Source: UKL13-2 sp040006575
GTDB taxonomy: Bacteria > Pseudomonadota > Gammaproteobacteria > Burkholderiales > Usitatibacteraceae
DNA length: 6,205 nt
Direction of reading: 5' to 3'
Assembly (NCBI GenBank): GCA_040006575.1
Contig: JBDTWS010000202.1
Coordinates: forward strand, 1 to 6,205
Below the pieces are notes generated by a model, which saw nothing but the letters and a program-made list of their open reading frames with translations, ran no database searches and was not told where the DNA came from. The position numbers were made by a program, and so were the translations under genes. Positions within the stretch are counted from its first letter, which is position 1; every line of letters begins with the position of its first letter. Below, piece after piece: positions 1-3,912 of the stretch.

Positions 1-148
1 CCAAAGAAGTAAGCGAACTTCTAATCGAATTGGAGGGCGATCGGATCGCTCCTTGGCAACCGTTCAAGAGAACTGCAGTAAGGAGGAGTTTGAAAACTAC
101 AGGGAGTTCGTTTCCATCGTGATGAGCGAAATGTTTCTCGACTCATGA
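1..148 (+). CDS. 3' end of an unrecognised plus-strand gene, possibly frameshifted
   Basis: No start lies in the window, so at most the last ~48 codons would be present. Two frames are open from the left edge. The frame beginning at base 3 reads KEVSELLIELEGDRIAPW and stops at 120-122. The frame beginning at base 2 ends with ENYREFVSIVMSEMFLDS and stops with TGA at 146-148. The first half of one and the second half of the other both look like ordinary soluble protein with amphipathic helices, so a frameshift near bases 70-85 is possible; otherwise only one frame is real. The stretch is visibly less GC-rich than the genes to its right, which hints at a different origin. I recognise no family. 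The gene would converge on aceB with about 70 bases between the two stops. Confidence 0.3.
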   Translation, partial: QRSKRTSNRIGGRSDRSLATVQENCSKEEFENYREFVSIVMSEMFLDS

Positions 149-218
149 AACCTATTTATCAAAGGCATCCGGATTTGAAGCCGCTTTGAGCGCGCAGTGC
201 GCAAGTTCAAACTGCTTC

Positions 219-1820
219 TTACGCAATCGCCCGATACGCCGGCAACGTCAAGAATTCCTCATAGTTATCATCCATCACCAACTGCTCAAACATCTCCGCA
301 CCATCACTGTATTTCCCTGCCGCAAACGCGTCCTCACCCACAATATCCGGCGTCTTCGCCAGTTCATCAACGATCAGCGCCTTCACCATATCCTTCGTCA
401 CTTTGCTGCCATCGGCCAGCACGCCTTTCGGTGAGCGAATCCATTGCCACACCTGCGAGCGCGAAATTTCGGCGGTGGCCGCATCTTCCATCAAATTGAA
501 AATTGGCACGCAGCCATTGCCGCCCAGCCATGAGCCGACGTATTGGATGCCGACCTGGATATTGTTGCGAAGGCCGGCTTCGGTGATGGGGGCTTCGGGT
601 TTGAAGTCGAGCAGGTCCGCGGCACTGACGTTCACATCATCGCGCTGGCGGTGAATCTGGTTCGGCGTTTTCATGTGGGCGTCGAATACTTCCTTCGCGA
701 TGCCCACCAGTCCCGGATGCGCCACCCAGGTGCCGTCGCAACCGTCGGTGACTTCACGCAATTTATCGGCGCGCACTTTTTCCATGGCCGCCGAATTGGC
801 GGCTTCGTCGTTCTTGATCGGGATCTGCGCCGCCATGCCGCCCATCGCGAAGGCCTGGCGCTTGTGGCAGGTCTTCACTAGTGACAATGCATAGGCGCGC
901 AGGAACGGCGCCATCATCGTTACCTGGCTGCGGTCGGCCAGGCAGAAATCCTTGTTGAGGCGGAATTTCTTGATCGCCGAAAAAATATAGTCCCAGCGGC
1001 CGATGTTGAGACCGGCGCTGTGCTCGCGCATTTCATACAAAATCTCATCCATCTCGAACGCGGCAACGATCGTTTCAATCAGCACCGTGCCCTTGACCGT
1101 TCCCTGCGGCACACCCAGTTCGTTTTGCGCCATGACGAATATGTCATTCCACAAACGCGCCTCAAGGTGCGATTCCATTTTCGGGAGATACAGGTACACG
1201 CCGCTGCTTCGCGAAAGCAGTGTTTTGACGTTGTGAAAAAAGTACAGCGCGAAATCGAAAATCGCGCCTGATACGGCCACACCATCCAGCGTCACGTGCT
1301 TCTCGTCCAGGTGCCAGCCACGCGGGCGCGGGAACAGCACGCCAGGGTTGCCATTCAGCTTGTATTGCTTGCCGTTCTGTTCAAAGGTGATGGTGCGCAG
1401 GTTGGCGTCGCGCAGGTTGATCTGGCCTTCGATCATGTTTTCCCAGGTGGGACAGTTGGCGTCCTCGAAGTCGGCCATGAAGGTGTTGGCGCCGCAATTC
1501 AATGCATTGATGACCATCTTGCGATCGGTCGGTCCGGTGATCTCCACGCGACGATCCTGGATGTCGGTGGGCACACCGGCCACCACCCAGTCACCTTCGC
1601 GAATGTGTTTCGTCGCGGCCAGGAAATCGGGCAGCTTGCCGGCGTCGAATTCCAGCTGCCGTGCCGCGCGCGCGGCCAGCAACGACTGGCGCGTTGGCTC
1701 GAATTTGCGGGCCAGCTTGACGAAGAACGCCAGCGCACCAGGCGTCAGCACCTTGGCGAATTCAGGCGTGATCTTCGCGGTGATGGTGAGTCCGGCGGGG
1801 AGGGTGTTTGCGGTGTCCAT
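219..1820 (-). CDS. aceB: Malate synthase A, glyoxylate bypass
   Basis: This enzyme condenses glyoxylate with acetyl-CoA and water to give malate and CoA. It is the second step of the glyoxylate bypass, which allows growth on acetate or fatty acids, and acts in the cytoplasm. The 533 residues equal the usual length of the A isoform (E. coli AceB is also 533). The family signature GLNIGRWDYIF is at 270-280. By correspondence with E. coli AceB, R165 (in FPRPRGWH) is the catalytic arginine, E249 (LIET) and D277 (RWDYIF) are the magnesium ligands, and D446 (LMEDAATAEIS) is the catalytic base; all are present. DGTWVAHPG at 362-370 is also typical. The ATG is preceded by AAAGGAA about six bases upstream (minus strand, near 1826-1832). 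The gene reads away from a LysR-type gene, its likely regulator. No isocitrate lyase follows it. There is no sign of damage. Confidence 0.97.
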   Translation of the reverse strand: MDTANTLPAGLTITAKITPEFAKVLTPGALAFFVKLARKFEPTRQSLLAARAARQLEFDAGKLPDFLAATKHIREGDWVVAGVPTDIQDRRVEITGPTDRKMVINALNCGANTFMADFEDANCPTWENMIEGQINLRDANLRTITFEQNGKQYKLNGNPGVLFPRPRGWHLDEKHVTLDGVAVSGAIFDFALYFFHNVKTLLSRSSGVYLYLPKMESHLEARLWNDIFVMAQNELGVPQGTVKGTVLIETIVAAFEMDEILYEMREHSAGLNIGRWDYIFSAIKKFRLNKDFCLADRSQVTMMAPFLRAYALSLVKTCHKRQAFAMGGMAAQIPIKNDEAANSAAMEKVRADKLREVTDGCDGTWVAHPGLVGIAKEVFDAHMKTPNQIHRQRDDVNVSAADLLDFKPEAPITEAGLRNNIQVGIQYVGSWLGGNGCVPIFNLMEDAATAEISRSQVWQWIRSPKGVLADGSKVTKDMVKALIVDELAKTPDIVGEDAFAAGKYSDGAEMFEQLVMDDNYEEFLTLPAYRAIA

Positions 1821-1971
1821 GATATTTCCTTTGATCTAGCTTCGCGTGCACAGGTGGCTTGGGCGCTGTTCATGTGTCACCAAGGGCATTACAACGGGCT
1901 AAGGCGGCTCCCCAGCTGGCTGGGTTGGCCGCGCAAACCAATGCCGGACTCCATGAGATCACGAAAGCCTT

Positions 1972-2001
1972 TTGATAATAGGCAAAGTGTATTACGATAC
2001 T
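1972..2001 (+). promoter_or_regulatory. Candidate promoter of the LysR-type gene
   Basis: TTGATA (1972-1977, five of six matches to the -35 consensus) is followed after 18 bases by GATACT (1996-2001, four of six to the -10). The start would be near 2008, about 105 bases before the ATG. The -35 shares bases with the -10 of the opposing aceB promoter, so one bound protein could affect both and the regulator could repress itself. Identified by eye only. Confidence 0.35.
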
Positions 2002-2003
2002 AA
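1975..2003 (-). promoter_or_regulatory. Candidate aceB promoter
   Basis: Read on the minus strand, TTAGTA (1998-2003) and TATTAT (1975-1980) are separated by 17 bases. The -10 is close to consensus and the -35 is weak (three of six), as expected for a promoter needing an activator. Transcription would start near 1968, leaving a leader of roughly 150 bases before the aceB ATG. It overlaps the candidate promoter of the divergent gene, and the dyad GTAT-TACG-ATAC lies between its two hexamers. Identified by eye only. Confidence 0.35.
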
Positions 2004-2102
2004 AACAATGATAATCGCCACGAATGCATAAGCATTTATTACCGGCAGGAGTTATCGCCGGCGGGTGAAAAGTGTCAGGGACCTCAGGATTCCCGTGTTT
2101 TT

Positions 2103-2107
2103 GGAGG
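2103..2107 (+). promoter_or_regulatory. Ribosome binding site deciding the LysR-gene start
   Basis: GGAGG lies five bases before the ATG at 2113. It picks this start over an in-frame GTG at 2065, which has no comparable site and would add 16 residues ahead of a helix-turn-helix region that normally begins within a few residues of the N terminus. Confidence 0.85.
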
Positions 2108-2112
2108 AAAAG

Positions 2113-3027
2113 ATGGATCGATTGAAAGCCCTGCAGACGTTTCTGGACGTCGCAAAAACCGAAAGCCTGTCGGCCGTTGCGCGCGATGAAGGCGTCACCC
2201 CTGCCATGGTGGGACGTCGCATCGACCAGCTGGAAGAGCAGTTGAATGTGAAGCTGTTCAAGCGCTCCACGCGCAAGATCACGCTGACCCCTGAAGGCGT
2301 TTCATTTCACGACGATGTGCGCAACATCCTCAACGAACTTCGCGCTGCCGAGGAATCGCTGACCGCCGGCGCCCGCAGCGCAACCGGGCGGCTGATCGTT
2401 TCTGCCCCGACCGCGTTCGGCCGCAAGCATATCGCGCCGCACCTGCCGGCGTTTGTGGACGCGCATCCGAATCTGAATGTGACGTTGCAATTGTCCGAAC
2501 GCATCGTCGATCTCAAGAACGAACGCGTCGATCTCGCCATCCGTATCGCGGATCTCAAGAACGCCGACCTCATCGCCACCAAGCTCGCCTCCAATCATCG
2601 CGTGGTGGTGGGTTCTCCCGAGTATTTCAAGCGCCGCGGCAAGCCGACTGCACTGGCCGATCTGGCCAAGCACAATTGCCTCGTCACCGCGACCGAGGAG
2701 GGCCTTTCGGACAACTGGACCTTCCGCGATGGCACCCACAACGTGGCGGTGAAAGTCGGCGGCCACCTGCACTGCAACGACGGCGAAGTGCTGACGCGCT
2801 GGGCATTGGCGGGGCATGGGCTGGCGTGGCGCAGCGCCTGGGAAGTGTCCGAGGAAATCGACAAGGGCCGGCTCGTGGAAGTGCTGCCCAAATTTGCCGC
2901 GCAGGGTACCGATATTTACGCGGTCTACCCGGACCGAAAATTCCTGCCCGCCAAGGTGCGGTTGTTTATCGACTTCATGAAACGCTCGTTCGGCGAACCG
3001 CCTTACTGGGAAGCGAAGAAGAAGTAA
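2113..3027 (+). CDS. LysR-type transcriptional regulator, probable regulator of aceB
   Basis: This is a 304-residue cytoplasmic DNA-binding regulator of normal family length. Residues 4-62 form the winged helix-turn-helix: LQTFLDVAKTESLSAVARDE, then GVTPAMVGRRIDQLEEQL and the wing ending in RKITLTPEG. A linker helix follows (about 63-90). The effector-binding domain runs from GRLIVSAPTAFGR (93-104) to the C terminus, with conserved pieces VDLAIRI (139-145), VVGSPEYF (165-172) and GHGLAWRSAWEV (235-246). It looks like the CrgA-like subgroup, whose effectors are often unknown. The ATG is set by GGAGG five bases upstream. It is read divergently from aceB, so it probably controls aceB and itself; this is inferred from position, and the ligand cannot be read from the sequence. 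The C-terminal tail EAKKK overlaps a short tandem repeat that also contains the stop codon. Confidence 0.93.
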   Translation: MDRLKALQTFLDVAKTESLSAVARDEGVTPAMVGRRIDQLEEQLNVKLFKRSTRKITLTPEGVSFHDDVRNILNELRAAEESLTAGARSATGRLIVSAPTAFGRKHIAPHLPAFVDAHPNLNVTLQLSERIVDLKNERVDLAIRIADLKNADLIATKLASNHRVVVGSPEYFKRRGKPTALADLAKHNCLVTATEEGLSDNWTFRDGTHNVAVKVGGHLHCNDGEVLTRWALAGHGLAWRSAWEVSEEIDKGRLVEVLPKFAAQGTDIYAVYPDRKFLPAKVRLFIDFMKRSFGEPPYWEAKKK

Positions 3028-3062
3028 GCACCGCAAAAAAAAGAAGTAAGTACCGCAAAAAG
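3019..3062 (+). repeat. 22-bp tandem duplication across the LysR-gene stop codon
   Basis: Two adjacent 22-base units, 3019-3040 and 3041-3062, agree at 20 positions (c/t at 3029/3051 and a/g at 3040/3062). Each has the form AAGAAGTAAGNACCGCAAAA. The first unit carries the last lysine codons and the TAA stop; the second carries a copy of the same stop context downstream. This looks like a recent small duplication. Confidence 0.85.
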
Positions 3063-3069
3063 CACACAA

Positions 3070-3112
3070 GCGGCCGTTACGTCCGGTCAGGATGGGCGGC
3101 CGTATTTTTTTT
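3070..3112 (+). terminator. Rho-independent terminator after the LysR-type gene
   Basis: GCGGCCGT at 3070-3077 pairs with GCGGCCGT at 3096-3103: six G-C pairs with a G-T wobble at each end. The 18-base loop can form an inner TCC/GGA stem (3082-3084 with 3090-3092). After one A, a run of eight T (3105-3112) follows. Stem plus T-run about 45 bases after the stop codon is the classic form. It should isolate the LysR-type gene from the sigma factor gene downstream. Confidence 0.8.
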
Positions 3113-3263
3113 GCACATACCTGTCGTGAATGTCCTACAGACTGCGTCTGTTTATGTATGGGGCAAACACGCCAAGGACAAAGACGCCACGCGAGCGGAA
3201 ATCTGCAATTCTTCCGCTACAATCGATTGACCGCTTCGGGTCATTCGAGGGAAAGGTTTACGC
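3113..3263 (+). promoter_or_regulatory. Upstream region of the sigma factor gene, with three short dyads
   Basis: This gene-free stretch lies between the terminator and the sigma gene and should hold the promoter of the sigma-kinase pair. Perfect dyads are ACAGAC-TGC-GTCTGT (3137-3151), AGCGGAA-N11-TTCCGCT (3194-3218) and TGACC-N6-GGTCA (3228-3243). TACAAT at 3218-3223 is a plausible -10, but no TTGACA-like -35 stands at the right distance. A GGAA at 3197-3200 is reminiscent of ECF-type -35 elements, so self-regulation is possible but unproven. The dyads could be operators or RNA hairpins. No small open frame here convinced me. Confidence 0.4.
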
Positions 3264-3857
3264 GTGGAATCTGTCAATTCGCCGGAGTCGGAAAGTCCGC
3301 CCAGTCCCGTGACCCAGTTGCTGGCCGAGATGCGCCAGGGCGACGAGGGGGCTACGGCACGGCTCTATTCGGTGCTCTATCCGGAGATCAAACGCCTCGC
3401 GCGTTCGCGCCTCTATGCGGCAGGCGGCGTGACCAGTCTCAATACCACTGCGCTGGTGAACGAGGGCTTCCTGCGCATGGCCGAGCGCGAAGGCATGGCC
3501 GGCGAATCGCGCGCGCAGTTTTTTGCGTATGTGGGCAAGGTGCTGCGTTCGGTGGTGCTCGATCATTTGCGCGCAGAACAGGCCGAGAAACGTGGCGGCG
3601 ATCATCCGCACGTGACGTTGTCGCAGGCGGAATCGATTGCCGGCTCGGGGCGCGACGACTGGTTCCTGCTCGATCATGCACTGGAAAAATTGAAGGACAT
3701 CGATGGCGGTTTGTACGAACTGGTCGAGCTGCGCTATTTCGTCGGCATGACGGTGGCGGACATCGCGGCGCTGCGCAATGTCTCCACGCGCACCATCGAC
3801 CGCGACTGGGTGAAGGCCAAGACGCTGCTGGAGGATATGGTCGAGCAGGCGCCCTGA
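3264..3857 (+). CDS. ECF-type RNA polymerase sigma factor of the Ser/Thr kinase-associated group
   Basis: This 197-residue protein should bind core RNA polymerase and direct it to a specific promoter set. Region 2 spans about 17-105, with FLRM (69-72) and RAQFFAYVGKVLRSVVLDHLR (83-103), and is followed by the basic EKRGGD (108-113). Region 4 spans about 133-193, with LRYFVGMTVADIAAL then NVSTRTIDRDWVKAK as the helix-turn-helix. It resembles the ECF group known as TIGR02999/ECF43, linked to Ser/Thr kinases. Where ordinary ECF factors have an acidic D-A-E-D in region 2.2, this one has N60-T61-T62-A63 just before LVNEGFLR. The start is GTG, with AAAGG (3252-3256) seven bases upstream. The N-terminal tail is rich in Ser, Pro and Glu. 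The partner kinase gene begins 55 bases downstream, with no anti-sigma gene between. Its regulon cannot be read from the window. Confidence 0.92.
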   Translation: MESVNSPESESPPSPVTQLLAEMRQGDEGATARLYSVLYPEIKRLARSRLYAAGGVTSLNTTALVNEGFLRMAEREGMAGESRAQFFAYVGKVLRSVVLDHLRAEQAEKRGGDHPHVTLSQAESIAGSGRDDWFLLDHALEKLKDIDGGLYELVELRYFVGMTVADIAALRNVSTRTIDRDWVKAKTLLEDMVEQAP

Positions 3858-3895
3858 GTTTTTCGACGCACCGGCGCGCAGCAGTCGCCACATTC

Positions 3896-3907
3896 TTTCC
3901 CGGGAAA
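3896..3907. repeat. 12-bp perfect palindrome over the kinase-gene ribosome binding site
   Basis: TTTCCCGGGAAA is a perfect inverted repeat without spacer, five bases before the TTG start at 3913. Its right half includes GGGA (3902-3905), the only Shine-Dalgarno-like sequence for that start. It could be a protein-binding site, could limit ribosome access by pairing between RNA molecules, or could be chance. Confidence 0.6.
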
Positions 3908-3912
3908 TCCAA

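Larger units (their letters stand above)
1821..2112. promoter_or_regulatory. Divergent aceB / LysR intergenic regulatory region
   Basis: This noncoding stretch separates two genes read in opposite directions, the usual arrangement for a LysR-type regulator and its target. It has an AT-rich core (about 1970-2040) flanked by GC-rich leaders. Short inverted repeats visible by eye are CCCAGC-TG-GCTGGG (1911-1924, in the aceB leader), GTAT-TACG-ATAC (1989-2000, in the promoter core), AATGC-ATAA-GCATT (2023-2036) and CCGGC-N10-GCCGG (2042-2061, in the LysR-gene leader). Any of these could be a regulator site or an RNA hairpin; none matches an operator I can name. I see no small gene or RNA gene here. 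Confidence 0.65.

Noticed and set aside
185..212. Possible terminator hairpin after aceB
   Set aside because: Only a GCGC/GCGC stem with a short interrupted outer stem (TTGA/TCAA) can be drawn, with no T-run in the aceB direction; too weak to call.
1296..2003. Plus-strand open frame of 235 codons
   Set aside because: It is antisense to the conserved aceB coding region and runs into the regulatory region; no domain or ribosome binding site supports it.
2065..2112. GTG at 2065 as start of the LysR-type gene
   Set aside because: It would add 16 residues not seen in the family, while the ATG at 2113 has GGAGG at ideal spacing.
2302..3069. Minus-strand open frame of 255 codons
   Set aside because: It is antisense to the LysR-type gene and starts inside the repeat and terminator zone; low-complexity translation, no family.
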